Origin: Synechococcus sp. UW179A
GTDB lineage: Bacteria; Cyanobacteriota; Cyanobacteriia; PCC-6307; Cyanobiaceae
DNA length: 64,000 nucleotides
Assembly (NCBI RefSeq): GCF_900473965.1
Contig: NZ_UCNJ01000002.1
Span: 62,001 to 126,000 of the forward strand
Direction: 5' to 3'
Part shown: positions 9,041 through 18,231 of the stretch, piece by piece
How positions within the stretch are numbered: position 1 is the stretch's first letter
Layout of the letters: every line of letters starts with the position of its first letter
Position numbers and translations under genes: made by a program
Notes under the pieces: generated by a model
What the model saw: only the letters and a program-made list of their open reading frames with translations
What the model was told of the DNA's origin: nothing
The model's database searches: none

Positions 9041-10981
9041 ATGAGCCAGCCGTACCAGCCACTGCATCACAAGTACCGGCCCCAACGGCTTAATCAGCTG
9101 GTGGGTCAGGAAGCGATTGCGGCCACCCTCGGACATGCACTGCGCACCGGACGCATCGCACCGGCTTATCTCTTCAGCGGACCTCGCGGAACGGGTAAGA
9201 CCTCCAGTGCCCGCATCCTTGCCCGGTCACTCAACTGCCTGAGCAACGACGGGCCGACGCCGGAACCCTGTGGCAACTGCGAACTGTGCAACTCAATCGC
9301 CGCAGGCACTGCACTGGATGTGATTGAGATTGATGCCGCCTCCAACACCGGCGTCGACAACATCCGCGACCTGATCGAGCGCTCAAGGTTCGCACCTGTG
9401 CAGGCGCGCTGGAAGGTCTATGTGGTCGACGAATGCCACATGCTGTCCACAGCCGCATTCAACGCGCTGCTCAAGACCTTGGAGGAACCGCCTCCACAGG
9501 TGGTGTTTGTGCTGGCCACAACCGACCCACAGCGGGTTTTGCCAACCATTCTCAGCCGCTGCCAGCGGTTTGACTTTCGGCGCATCCCCCTCGATGCACT
9601 CGAGCAGCACCTCCGGTGGATTGCTTCAGAGGAATCGATTCCGATCCAACCGGAAGCCCTGCATGTGGTGGCGCAACGAGCCCAGGGCGGCCTGCGCGAT
9701 GCAGAAAGCTTGCTGGATCAGCTCAGCCTGCTGCCCGGACCGATCGAAGCCGGTGCGGTGTGGGATCTGTTGGGAGCAGTACCTGAACAAGAGTTACTGG
9801 AGCTGGTGCAAGCCATGAGCACCAGCGAGCCAGTGACACTGCTGGAAGCCAGCCGACAACTGCTTGACCGCGGCCGAGATGCCGGATCGGTGCTGCAGGG
9901 AATGGCAGGGATCCTGCGGGATCTCGTGCTGATGGCCGCTGCTCCAGATCGGCCAGAACTCACGGGTGTCTCTCCGCAGTTCCGCGATCAACTGCCTCCC
10001 CTTGCCAAATCCATTGGCCGGACGCGACTGCTGCAATGGCAGGGTCAATTACGCGGTGCTGAACAACAGCTGCGTCAGAGTATGCAGCCTCGCCTCTGGC
10101 TGGAGGTGCTGCTGCTCGGTCTGCTGGCTGAACCAACCGCCGCGACAGTCACAGCTATCCCAGCACCGGCAGCAACGCGCTCAAGCTCTGCAGCTCCTCT
10201 CTCCTCATCAGCTGTTCCACCACCAGCTGCTGCCCCGGGTCCAGCTGTTGCTTCAAAAGCGGCTGAAGCAACAGCCCTGCCAGCGGTGAGCCTTCCCGAC
10301 ACATCCACCACCCCTTCGCTACCAACCCAGTCCATTACTGCATCGGAACCGCCGGCTCAAGACACTGAAACGACTCCTGCTGCAAGCCAAGACCTCGGCG
10401 AGCTCTGGCAGCAAATCCTGGCCAGCCTGGAGCTTCCCTCCACGCGAATGTTGCTCTCGCAGCAAGCCCGACTGACACGGATCGACAACCAGCGCGCTGT
10501 GGTGCAGGTCTCCGGAAACTGGATGGGCATGGTGCAGAGCCGCGCAGCCTTGCTGGAGAAAGCGATTGCAAGTGCCATGGGCGGCAACCGTCAACTGGTG
10601 CTCGAAAACCATGGAGGCGCGGCACCAATGGCTGCCATGCCGAGCGCACCTGCACCCAAACCCGCACCAGCGCCGCCATCAGCTCCCAGCAATGGCGTTC
10701 AGCTGCCTTCAGCCTCTAAGTCGGCCGCTTTGGTTCCGAACAATGCAGCCTCTCCAGCACCCCCATCAGCAACGGCTCCTGCCCAGCCAACGCCTGCAAC
10801 TCCAGCTCCCTCGATTGCGAGAAGCCAGGCTGCCTCGGTTCAGACAGGCAATACGACAGTTTCTTCTCAAGCAACAACGGCCCCGCCAGTCCGCCCTGAG
10901 CCTTCAGCCATGGATGAAAAGGTGAAACGCTTCGCTGACTTCTTCAACGGTCAGGTTCTGGATGTGGACCTCAACAGCTAA
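9041..10981 (+). CDS. dnaX: DNA polymerase III subunit gamma/tau
   Basis: Clamp-loader AAA+ subunit of 646 aa. Walker A GPRGTGKT is at 47-54, the zinc cysteines are C66, C77, C80 and C83, Walker B lies in VYVVDECHML, and the sensor is LSRCQRF. After about residue 365 comes a long Ala/Pro/Ser/Thr-rich linker interrupted by a conserved domain (about 445-520), then a second such linker and the short conserved tail ending FNGQVLDVDL. I see no A6G-type slippery heptamer of the E. coli kind. The stop overlaps the 3' end of the convergent glycosyltransferase gene by 4 bp. Confidence 0.96.
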   Translation: MSQPYQPLHHKYRPQRLNQLVGQEAIAATLGHALRTGRIAPAYLFSGPRGTGKTSSARILARSLNCLSNDGPTPEPCGNCELCNSIAAGTALDVIEIDAASNTGVDNIRDLIERSRFAPVQARWKVYVVDECHMLSTAAFNALLKTLEEPPPQVVFVLATTDPQRVLPTILSRCQRFDFRRIPLDALEQHLRWIASEESIPIQPEALHVVAQRAQGGLRDAESLLDQLSLLPGPIEAGAVWDLLGAVPEQELLELVQAMSTSEPVTLLEASRQLLDRGRDAGSVLQGMAGILRDLVLMAAAPDRPELTGVSPQFRDQLPPLAKSIGRTRLLQWQGQLRGAEQQLRQSMQPRLWLEVLLLGLLAEPTAATVTAIPAPAATRSSSAAPLSSSAVPPPAAAPGPAVASKAAEATALPAVSLPDTSTTPSLPTQSITASEPPAQDTETTPAASQDLGELWQQILASLELPSTRMLLSQQARLTRIDNQRAVVQVSGNWMGMVQSRAALLEKAIASAMGGNRQLVLENHGGAAPMAAMPSAPAPKPAPAPPSAPSNGVQLPSASKSAALVPNNAASPAPPSATAPAQPTPATPAPSIARSQAASVQTGNTTVSSQATTAPPVRPEPSAMDEKVKRFADFFNGQVLDVDLNS

Positions 10982-12357
10982 ATCCCAGGCTCTGAAGCCT
11001 GAAGTGTCTCTTCCTCTTCCTCTCCGCTGTGAGTGGTCTTGGCCCAGACCAGTCGTTTGGGAAGAAATGCCATGCGCAGGGTGACCCAGGGGATCACGAG
11101 GAACCAGTGACTGAGATAGGCGATACCAAGCAATAGATTGAACAAACCTGGGGAAGGAAGATCAGGTCCTTCGCTAGGGCGTCGACAGCCTCGCCAGTAG
11201 GCAACACCGGACACGCTGAAGGCCACGATCGACAAAGGCCAGTAAGCCGGCGTAGTGCGGCTGATCACACTCGTGAGCAGATCCGCCCAGGAGACCACGG
11301 GAAGGGCGTACTGAAGCAAGAAAAAGCAAGCCACATCCCTGCGCTGGGCAGGGGTCAGACGCGACGAAATCAAGCCAGGCCAGTAGTCGAGAAAGCGTTG
11401 CAGGCCTCCTTCGGCCCAACGCTGACGCTGCTTCCAGAGTGCCTGAAGCGACTCAACGGCCTCTTCCTGTACAGGTGGATCCCAGAGGATGCCGATCCGA
11501 GCTCCCTGCAAGATCAAACGAAAACTCAGATCCAGATCGTCCGTGACGGTGTCCTCGTTGAAACCACCGCAGGCCTCCAACAGATCGCGACGCAACAGTT
11601 CACCATTGCCACGAAGTTCAGCCACTCCACCACCGGCAAGCCGTCCATCCTGAACCTGGGCATCAAAGGCCATCTCCATGGCCTGAGCACGGGTTAGCCA
11701 GTTGCTGCTTGCATTGGTAACCGCTTTGCGCATCTGGACAGCTGACCAGTCTCCAGTGGTTGCGAAGGGCATCAACCGTTCCAGCTGATCCGCACCCAGC
11801 TGTGCATCCGCATCAAGAATCAGCAGCCATTCACCCTTGGTCTGAGCCAGAGCGGCATTGAGAGCACCGGACTTTCCTCCACCGGCATTGCGAGGCCGGC
11901 TGATCACTCGTAAGGACGGGAAACGAATCTGAAGCTCTGCGAGGCGGTCGGGAGTGCGATCTTCGCTGCCGTCATCCACCACACACAAGCTCAGACGACC
12001 ATCGGGGTAGCGCAACGCACTGAGGCGTTCTACGAGCCGGGTGACAACCGATTCTTCATCGCGGGCAGCAACCACCACATCCACTGTGGGGAATAACTCC
12101 TCTGCTATGGCCGCAGAATCGTCGGAATCGCTGCCGTTGTTCTGGGTGAACTGCTGAGCATGACCTCGCATCAAAGTGCGCAGGGCATACCCCCCTAGCA
12201 GCATTGCAAGAGTGAAGGCAGGGATCAAGCTCCGGGATGGATCCAGCCAATGGGGCGCTGCGCCGGCCCAGCCACAGGCCGCCAGGAAGAAGACCGTCTT
12301 GCCGCGTCGGTGATCTCCAGTCCCTGCGGCCACAGCTCTCCGACCACAACTAAACAT
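10978..12357 (-). CDS. Processive family 2 glycosyltransferase, membrane-bound
   Basis: About 459 aa from ATG 12357, with one or two N-terminal membrane segments (about 20-62), a cytoplasmic GT-A domain and several C-terminal membrane segments. The hallmarks are D128/D129 in VVDDGS, DADA at 182-185, TDDLDLS near 272 and the QRQRW motif near 310-314 typical of cellulose- or hyaluronan-synthase-like processive enzymes. The frame runs further upstream, but those codons overlap the preceding spoIID-like gene, which ends 7 bp before the chosen start. The polysaccharide or glycolipid made cannot be told from sequence. Confidence 0.85.
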   Translation of the reverse strand: MFSCGRRAVAAGTGDHRRGKTVFFLAACGWAGAAPHWLDPSRSLIPAFTLAMLLGGYALRTLMRGHAQQFTQNNGSDSDDSAAIAEELFPTVDVVVAARDEESVVTRLVERLSALRYPDGRLSLCVVDDGSEDRTPDRLAELQIRFPSLRVISRPRNAGGGKSGALNAALAQTKGEWLLILDADAQLGADQLERLMPFATTGDWSAVQMRKAVTNASSNWLTRAQAMEMAFDAQVQDGRLAGGGVAELRGNGELLRRDLLEACGGFNEDTVTDDLDLSFRLILQGARIGILWDPPVQEEAVESLQALWKQRQRWAEGGLQRFLDYWPGLISSRLTPAQRRDVACFFLLQYALPVVSWADLLTSVISRTTPAYWPLSIVAFSVSGVAYWRGCRRPSEGPDLPSPGLFNLLLGIAYLSHWFLVIPWVTLRMAFLPKRLVWAKTTHSGEEEEETLQASEPGI

Positions 12358-12364
12358 ATGGACT

Positions 12365-14002
12365 TTAGGGGGCCTCAGCAGGTACGGACTCGGCGGGCAC
12401 TGTGAAGGGCCCCAGCTGGGTTCCGGGGTAATAGTGCTGAAGGATCCGCTCAGCACTCCAACCGCGATCGGCCAAATCGATTGCACCTGCTTGGGACAGC
12501 CCCACTCCATGGCCAAACCCTCCGCCTCGGAAGCGCCAGGCCCCCGCCCCCTCAGCTTCAACAACGAATAAGGTGCTGGGCAAACGGCGAAGGGTGCGCC
12601 GGATAGCGTCCAGTTTCAACACCACAGGCGCCGCTCCACGATCGCGGTCAATTTCAAGGGAGAGGACCCGACCGCTGGGGCCGCGCCTCTTCACGCTCAT
12701 CGATGTCGGAGCAGCATTCCCCTGACCGGCAGCGGCAAGTGCCTGACCAAGCTGTCCGGCGGTGTAAACGCGACTCCAGCGAAAACGGGGATGACCTGCT
12801 CCATAAGCACCATCCCCGCCGTTCAGCAGAGACTGCACATCCTGGTTACTAAGCAGAGGCATGGAAATCGACTGACCCCAGGCGGTCGCACCATCCGGCT
12901 GCGCCCTTACGTAGGGCAGTGGCTCCATATCCCAAGCCTCCTCAGCATGCGCACTGACTCCGCCATTGGTGGCGTGATACACCGCATGAATCGGCTGTCC
13001 ATCCCACAACAAAACCTCACCGGATGTGGCACGGATGGCCTGTCGCACGGATGGGCTGGCCATCCGTGGATCGCTGTACACCTGGCATTGGGTATCACTG
13101 CAGAGGTGATACCCATCCAGAGCAAAGCGATGACTGTTAGCCAAAGCCCAGGTGCGGGCCAGCACGGCCTGGGCCTGCAACGCAGCCGCTGGAGATCCGG
13201 CTCCGATCTCATGGGGCACCACACCCTCGAGATAACGCTCGAGCGGAAGCTTCTCCAGCAACGTCCAGCTGCCATAGGCATCCGCCTGAAGACGGAACGG
13301 TCCAGGCAAAACACCACCCTTCCAACGCATGCCGTCGGAAGCCTGCACCTGCAGAGGCCCCTCGAGGGTGCGACCACCTGTGGGCCCCTCGAGTACGGGC
13401 ATCACAACACTGCTAATGCGCTCACTGACATCGCTCAATGTCACACCTGCAAGATCAAGCGCATCAGCAGGTGCCCAAACCTCCCATTCGCCTGGATGGG
13501 CCACCTGAGCCTTCACCCCCTGAGCACGCCATCGCTGGGCGATCTGATCCGCTGACTCGAAACTCGCGAAGGGTCCCGCAACACGCCGGGCCACATCGAG
13601 AGGTTCCGGAAGAGCAACCCGTCGCCAGCTGAAGCGCAGCTGGTCAGCCGACAACACAAGCTTCCCGGTCCGATCTCGCAGTTGTAGAGGAGCAGCTCCC
13701 GCGCTGATCAACGTCAATTGAGCAGCCGATCGATCAGACCCTGTTCCTGCCCCGAGATGATCGTCGAGTGATACCCAGAGAACGGAATTCCTGGCCAACG
13801 GCGGCAAGGGAACGCGTCGATGCGTCGGAACCGCAACAAGCTCAGACTGGGGCGAAGGCGGCTCGATGACCTGCTGCTCAATGACCTCGGCCTGACAGCC
13901 CAAGGCCGTCATGACCGGAAGCCAGATCCAGGGGAGAAGCCTGAACACTGCATCTGGAGCGGAACGGGACATTGCAGCGGACTCGACAGCTGATCTGAGC
14001 AT
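12365..14002 (-). CDS. SpoIID/LytB domain protein
   Basis: About 545 aa from ATG 14002; ATG 13972 is an alternative that puts the hydrophobic segment nearer the N-terminus. That segment, ending in ALGCQ, looks like a signal peptide, possibly of a lipoprotein, though the lipobox is imperfect. The C-terminal half carries SpoIID features: ARTWALANSHRF, a Cys-rich SDTQCQVYSD, YHATNGGVSA and GFGHGVGLSQAGA. SpoIID-family proteins cut glycan strands or stimulate amidases in peptidoglycan remodelling. Its role in a non-sporulating cyanobacterium is presumably periplasmic. The processive glycosyltransferase follows after 7 bp, suggesting a shared envelope task. Confidence 0.88.
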   Translation of the reverse strand: MLRSAVESAAMSRSAPDAVFRLLPWIWLPVMTALGCQAEVIEQQVIEPPSPQSELVAVPTHRRVPLPPLARNSVLWVSLDDHLGAGTGSDRSAAQLTLISAGAAPLQLRDRTGKLVLSADQLRFSWRRVALPEPLDVARRVAGPFASFESADQIAQRWRAQGVKAQVAHPGEWEVWAPADALDLAGVTLSDVSERISSVVMPVLEGPTGGRTLEGPLQVQASDGMRWKGGVLPGPFRLQADAYGSWTLLEKLPLERYLEGVVPHEIGAGSPAAALQAQAVLARTWALANSHRFALDGYHLCSDTQCQVYSDPRMASPSVRQAIRATSGEVLLWDGQPIHAVYHATNGGVSAHAEEAWDMEPLPYVRAQPDGATAWGQSISMPLLSNQDVQSLLNGGDGAYGAGHPRFRWSRVYTAGQLGQALAAAGQGNAAPTSMSVKRRGPSGRVLSLEIDRDRGAAPVVLKLDAIRRTLRRLPSTLFVVEAEGAGAWRFRGGGFGHGVGLSQAGAIDLADRGWSAERILQHYYPGTQLGPFTVPAESVPAEAP

Positions 14003-14078
14003 GTTCCTGGGCAAAGGGTTTGGCTGAAGGGGGGGTGAGGTTCTATGTTTGTCGTTTGTGCGACGCGCCGCCAGAGAA

Positions 14079-14276
14079 ATGCCCAAGCTCAAGACCCGCA
14101 AAGCAGCCGCCAAGCGGTTCAAAGCAACAGGCACAGGCAAATTCCTGCGACGTCGCGCATTCCACAATCACCTCCTGGATCACAAAAGTCCGAAATTGAA
14201 GCGACACCTGAAAACCAAAGCTGTCGTTGATCGCACCGACGAAGAGCGTGTGGCCCTGATGATGCCCTACGCCTGA
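14079..14276 (+). CDS. rpmI: Large ribosomal subunit protein bL35
   Basis: A 65-aa, highly basic ribosomal protein beginning [15 protein letters not shown] with the family's internal [14 protein letters not shown]-like block (here SPKLKRHL). It is followed after 68 bp by rplT. infC, which precedes these genes in many bacteria, is not next to them here. The promoter must lie within about 75 bp of the divergent spoIID-like start. Confidence 0.98.
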   Translation: MPKLKTRKAAAKRFKATGTGKFLRRRAFHNHLLDHKSPKLKRHLKTKAVVDRTDEERVALMMPYA

Positions 14277-14344
14277 GTCCTGGCTCGCTTTCCGAGCAGT
14301 GACGGATCTGATCACATCTTCCTTAATTCCCTTTCTCAAGACCC

Positions 14345-14692
14345 ATGGCACGCGTTAAAAGAGGCAACGTCGCCCGTAAGCGTCGCAACAAGATCCTTCG
14401 CCTGGCACGTGGCTTTCGCGGCAGCAACGGAACCCTCTTCCGCACCGCCAATCAGCGGGTCATGAAGGCTTTGTGCAACGCCTACCGCGACAGGCGCCGG
14501 CGCAAGCGTGATTTTCGTCGTTTGTGGATTGCCAGAATCAACGCTGCAGCTCGCTTGAATGGGGTCAGTTACAGCCGTTTGATCGGTGGCCTCAAAAAAG
14601 CGGATGTGCGTCTAAACCGCAAAATGCTGGCACAAATGGCAGTGGTGGACCCCTCCAGCTTCGCCAATGTGGTGAATGCAACTCAGGGTTGA
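14345..14692 (+). CDS. rplT: Large ribosomal subunit protein bL20
   Basis: A 115-aa basic 23S rRNA-binding protein needed for 50S assembly. The start [16 protein letters not shown], the [11 protein letters not shown] region and [16 protein letters not shown] are typical. It follows rpmI. In other bacteria bL20 represses its own operon by binding the leader; nothing in the short gap here proves that. Confidence 0.98.
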   Translation: MARVKRGNVARKRRNKILRLARGFRGSNGTLFRTANQRVMKALCNAYRDRRRRKRDFRRLWIARINAAARLNGVSYSRLIGGLKKADVRLNRKMLAQMAVVDPSSFANVVNATQG

Positions 14693-14726
14693 ATAGCGTC
14701 CCTTCACGGGAGCTCAACCGGCTTTC

Positions 14727-15317
14727 ATGAATTCCTTTCTGCCGCAGACCTACCTGCTTGGACTGATCGGATTGCTCACAATTGCTGCCGTCATTGCAGG
14801 TCGTCAGCTTCTGCGAGTGCGTCGGGATGAATTAGAGCTCATTCGTCTCGAGCAGTCCGAAGCTGGATCCTCTAAGGATGCCGGTGATCTTTATGAGCTC
14901 GCCTGTGTCCAATTACGCAAACGTCTGTACCCGAAGGCCACAGCCACATTGCGTCAGGCCGTGAAACGCCTCAACCAAGAACCTCAGGAAGCACGGGCCC
15001 TCATCCAGAACGCGCTGGGATTTTCCCTGGCTGCTCAGAAGGATTTTGCTGGAGCTGTGCGTCATTACAAATTCGCTTTGCAGGCAAAGCAGGACTATCC
15101 CGTGGCCCTCAACAATCTCGCCTTTGCTCAGGAGCGACTTCTTAATAGAGAAGAGGCAGCGGAGCTCTACCGCAAAGTACTAACACTTGAGCCCTCGAAC
15201 AAAACAGCAAAAAGCCGACTCAAACGTTTAGAGCGGTCAGCAGGAGGTCGAACCACCAGCTCATTGATTGAATCTCAGAAGAACTCACCAGAGAGCCCTG
15301 ACGGCAGGGGCTTCTGA
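14727..15317 (+). CDS. Membrane-anchored TPR protein
   Basis: A 196-aa protein with one N-terminal membrane helix (about residues 5-25) followed by a basic/acidic linker and about three tetratricopeptide-like repeats (AQKDFAGAVRHYKFAL, EEAAELYRKVLTLEP). It is probably an adaptor facing the cytoplasm. The target is unknown. It starts 34 bp after rplT, so may be cotranscribed with the ribosomal genes. Its last 33 bp overlap the convergent gene downstream. Confidence 0.75.
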   Translation: MNSFLPQTYLLGLIGLLTIAAVIAGRQLLRVRRDELELIRLEQSEAGSSKDAGDLYELACVQLRKRLYPKATATLRQAVKRLNQEPQEARALIQNALGFSLAAQKDFAGAVRHYKFALQAKQDYPVALNNLAFAQERLLNREEAAELYRKVLTLEPSNKTAKSRLKRLERSAGGRTTSSLIESQKNSPESPDGRGF

Positions 15318-15806
15318 ACCAGGGCAGCTTGGAGCCAAACTGAGGCTGCCACCGCGATTGGTGATGCGTGGAGCCTGCCAACTTGAGAGAGTCATCCCTT
15401 GAAGACCCAAGTAACTGCCACCCGGCTCGAGTTCATCCGTGAGCTGGCTAGAAAGAGGCAATAAATCAACTTGGTCAGATGAGGCATTGAGGTTGCCCTG
15501 CACCGGCGTGCTGATCTCGCCGATCTGCATACTTCCCCTCAGATCAACCATCTGTCCGATGGGCTGAACGCTCGCCAAGGTGAGTTTCACATTCACGCTG
15601 TTGCCGCTTGTGAACGACATGTAACTGCCGCACCACTCTCTCGGCATCGACGTTGCGATATTGGCAGCCCGGGCAATCGGATCAAAACGCTGAACCGAAC
15701 CTTCAAGCTCAAGTGGATCTTCCAAGGCGGAGGAATCAAGAGGCAAGGACGGTTCGAACGTCGCCGGAATCTCGATCGGCGCGTTCATGTCCATAGTGAT
15801 GGGCAT
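15285..15806 (-). CDS. Conserved hypothetical protein
   Basis: About 173 aa from ATG 15806; ATGs at 15794 and 15788 are also possible. I do not recognise the family. It is rich in Ser, Leu and Pro with beta-like spacing and two cysteines (REWCGSY, SLAPSC), and has no membrane helix. It is divergent from thiG: the longest open frame would run over the thiG start, which argues for the short form. It overlaps the TPR gene by 33 bp at the 3' end. Confidence 0.6.
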   Translation of the reverse strand: MPITMDMNAPIEIPATFEPSLPLDSSALEDPLELEGSVQRFDPIARAANIATSMPREWCGSYMSFTSGNSVNVKLTLASVQPIGQMVDLRGSMQIGEISTPVQGNLNASSDQVDLLPLSSQLTDELEPGGSYLGLQGMTLSSWQAPRITNRGGSLSLAPSCPGSEAPAVRALW

Positions 15807-15897
15807 GACGAGAACGGATGATGGCCGCAGGGTAGGTCCCTCAACCCTGGCCTGTTCGACTTCCCATCCGGTTCCACACCAGTCCGCAGCTCCTTCA

Positions 15898-16707
15898 ATG
15901 GCTTCGACCCCGTCCAGCACTGACCCACTTCTGATCGGTGGTCGGCAATTCAACAGCAGGTTGTTCACCGGCACGGGCAAATATCCGAATCTGGAAGCGA
16001 TGCAGCAAAGCCTCGTTCGCTCCGATTGCGACATGGTGACTGTGGCCGTAAGACGGGTTCAGACCGTGGCAGCAGGACACGCAGGCCTAATGGAGGCCAT
16101 CGACTGGACACGGATCTGGATGCTGCCCAACACCGCAGGCTGTGCCAATGCTGATGAAGCCGTGCGTGTCGCCAGGTTGGGCCGCGAGCTGGCCAAGCTG
16201 GCAGGTCAAGAAGACAACACCTTTGTGAAGCTGGAGGTGATTCCCGACAGCCGTCACCTTTTACCCGACCCCTTCGGAACTCTTGAGGCTGCCGAACAGC
16301 TTGTGAAGGAAGGATTCACAGTGCTCCCTTACATCAATGCCGATCCGCTACTTGCGCAACGGCTGGAGGAGGTGGGCTGTGCAACTGTGATGCCTCTGGG
16401 CTCACCGATCGGATCCGGGCAGGGGCTGCGCAACGCATCCAACATTGCTCTGATCATCGAAAACGCTGGTGTTCCAGTTGTGGTTGATGCAGGGATCGGG
16501 GTGCCAAGTGAAGCCGCCGCAGCCCTAGAAATGGGTGCTGATGCCGTCTTAGTGAACAGCGCCATTGCCCTGGCGGGCGACCCTGCATCAATGGCTGAAG
16601 CGATGGGTCAGGCCGTTCAAGCGGGGCGAACTGCTTACCTTTCAGGACGACTCCCGAAACTCGAACAAGCCAGTGCCAGCTCTCCCACCACAGGCCTGGT
16701 CAAGTAA
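15898..16707 (+). CDS. thiG: Thiazole synthase
   Basis: A 269-aa TIM-barrel enzyme that forms the thiazole phosphate of thiamine from deoxyxylulose phosphate, dehydroglycine or glycine imine, and ThiS thiocarboxylate. Visible are the N-terminal [23 protein letters not shown], the phosphate-binding [13 protein letters not shown] and [13 protein letters not shown] chose ATG 15898 because upstream codons overlap the divergent gene and do not look conserved. No TPP riboswitch is evident upstream. thiL lies elsewhere in the window. Confidence 0.95.
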   Translation: MASTPSSTDPLLIGGRQFNSRLFTGTGKYPNLEAMQQSLVRSDCDMVTVAVRRVQTVAAGHAGLMEAIDWTRIWMLPNTAGCANADEAVRVARLGRELAKLAGQEDNTFVKLEVIPDSRHLLPDPFGTLEAAEQLVKEGFTVLPYINADPLLAQRLEEVGCATVMPLGSPIGSGQGLRNASNIALIIENAGVPVVVDAGIGVPSEAAAALEMGADAVLVNSAIALAGDPASMAEAMGQAVQAGRTAYLSGRLPKLEQASASSPTTGLVK

Positions 16708-16770
16708 AGAGTGGTGAAGTGACATGAAGCAAGCGTCATAAAAGAGGTCGTTAAGCAATTGCACTCATAA

Positions 16771-16793
16771 GGTCCGTCCAGTCACAAAGGACC
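16771..16793 (+). promoter_or_regulatory. Short inverted repeat covering the ribosome site of the psb34-like gene
   Basis: GGTCC (16771-16775) and GGACC (16789-16793) can pair around a 13-nt loop. The 3' arm overlaps AAAGGA, the only Shine-Dalgarno-like sequence before the ATG at 16795. The hairpin is short, so any translational control is speculative. Confidence 0.3.
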
Positions 16794-16794
16794 C

Positions 16795-16962
16795 ATGCAG
16801 GTCACAACCGAAGACGGTGGACGTCTGAATGCCTTCGCCAAGGAGCCGCGCATGGAGGTGATGGCTAAGGAAACCAGCCGCAGCAGTGCCTCCAGAGTGT
16901 TGATTATCAGCGGCTCAGTGCTGGTGGTGGCACTGATGGCCCTGACCGTGGCGATCAGCTGA
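16795..16962 (+). CDS. psb34: Psb34/Ssl1498-family small membrane protein
   Basis: A 55-aa single-span protein beginning MQVTTEDGGRLNAFAKEPRM. The (T/E)GGRLNxFAxEP block is the signature of the cyanobacterial Ssl1498 family, now called Psb34, a small protein associated with photosystem II assembly intermediates and related to high-light-inducible proteins. One hydrophobic helix spans about residues 34-54. It lies alone between thiG and sqdB. Identification is from recall of the family sequence, not a search. Confidence 0.8.
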   Translation: MQVTTEDGGRLNAFAKEPRMEVMAKETSRSSASRVLIISGSVLVVALMALTVAIS

Positions 16963-17009
16963 AAACCCTGTAGTAGCTTGCACCTCATTGGCGGCTCGCA
17001 CGCTTCAGC

Positions 17010-17023
17010 AGGAGTTTGGGGTG
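17010..17023 (+). promoter_or_regulatory. Shine-Dalgarno site that fixes the sqdB start
   Basis: AGGAG at 17010-17014 sits 6 nt before GTG 17021. This supports the GTG over the TTG at 16988, which would add eleven unconserved residues before the Rossmann motif. Confidence 0.7.
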
Positions 17024-18217
17024 AAAGTTCTCGTTCTCGGTGGTGACGGCTTCTGCGGCTGGCCCTGCGCCGTGAATCTGGCGGATCAAGGCCACGATGT
17101 TGTGATCGTGGACAACCTGAGCCGGCGCAAAATCGACATCGATCTGGAAGTTGAATCGCTCACACCCATTGCGAACATCGGTGATCGCCTCAAAGCCTGG
17201 GAGGAGACAGGCGGCAAGCCCATGCGCTTCGTCCATATGGATATCGCGCATGAATATGAGCGGCTGGTGAACCTGCTTAATCAGGAAAAGCCTGAAGCTG
17301 TGGTGCACTTTGCGGAGCAGCGCGCAGCTCCCTATTCGATGAAAAGCAGCGCCACCAAGTGCTACACCGTCGACAACAACGTCAATGGCACCCACAACCT
17401 GCTGGCCGCCATCGTCGAATCCGGCCAAGACATTCATGTGGTCCACCTGGGCACGATGGGCGTCTATGGCTACGGCTCCCACAGAGGCGCCACCATCCCT
17501 GAGGGCTATCTGAAAGTGGAGGTCCCCCAGCCCGATGGCAGTCGCTTTGAAGAAGAGATCCTTCACCCAGCCAGCCCTGGCAGCGTCTATCACATGACCA
17601 AGACGCTGGATCAGCTCCTTTTCCTCTACTACAACAAGAACGACAAGGTCCGCATCACGGACCTGCATCAGGGCATCGTCTGGGGCACGAACACAGAGGC
17701 GACGGATCGAGACCCACGGCTAACCAACCGTTTCGATTACGACGGCGACTACGGAACAGTGCTTAACCGCTTCCTGATGCAAGCGGCCATTGGCTATCCA
17801 CTCACCGTGCACGGCACAGGAGGCCAGACCCGCGCTTTCATCCACATCCGCGACTCCGTGCGCTGCGTCCAGCTGGCCCTAGACAATCCCCCCGACCAAG
17901 GCGAACGGGTCAAGATCTTCAACCAAATGACCGAAAGCCATCAGGTGGGCGAACTGGCCAAGAAAGTGGCCGCCCTCACCGGAGCCAAGGTGAACAACCT
18001 GCCCAACCCTCGCAATGAAGCTGTTGAAAACGACCTGATCGTGGACAATCGTTGTTTCATTGAACTGGGGCTCAACCCCACAACCCTTGATGACGGTCTG
18101 TTGAAAGAAGTGGTGGAAATCGCCACTCGATACGCCGATCGCTGCGATCGCAACCGCATCCTCTGCACCTCTGCCTGGACCAAAACCCAGGCACAAGCCA
18201 TCGTCTCCGCCTCCTGA
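17021..18217 (+). CDS. sqdB: UDP-sulfoquinovose synthase
   Basis: A 398-aa short-chain dehydrogenase-type enzyme that converts UDP-glucose and sulfite to UDP-sulfoquinovose, the head-group donor of the thylakoid sulfolipid SQDG. The family-specific N-terminus KVLVLGGDGFCGWP, the HFAEQRAAPYSM block, the catalytic YxxxK (YHMTK) and LHQGIVWGT are present. It starts 58 bp after the psb34-like gene and is followed by sqdX after 14 bp, an evident operon. Confidence 0.97.
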   Translation: MKVLVLGGDGFCGWPCAVNLADQGHDVVIVDNLSRRKIDIDLEVESLTPIANIGDRLKAWEETGGKPMRFVHMDIAHEYERLVNLLNQEKPEAVVHFAEQRAAPYSMKSSATKCYTVDNNVNGTHNLLAAIVESGQDIHVVHLGTMGVYGYGSHRGATIPEGYLKVEVPQPDGSRFEEEILHPASPGSVYHMTKTLDQLLFLYYNKNDKVRITDLHQGIVWGTNTEATDRDPRLTNRFDYDGDYGTVLNRFLMQAAIGYPLTVHGTGGQTRAFIHIRDSVRCVQLALDNPPDQGERVKIFNQMTESHQVGELAKKVAALTGAKVNNLPNPRNEAVENDLIVDNRCFIELGLNPTTLDDGLLKEVVEIATRYADRCDRNRILCTSAWTKTQAQAIVSAS

Positions 18218-18231
18218 ATCAGGCCCTTCCT

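Noticed and set aside
9041-10981. Programmed frameshift in dnaX giving a short gamma form
   Set aside because: I found no A-AAA-AAG-like slippery heptamer with a downstream stem. The full-length frame is continuous.
15807-15897. TPP riboswitch before thiG
   Set aside because: The available leader is short and overlaps the divergent gene. I could not find the conserved CUGAGA...ACCUGA-type elements.
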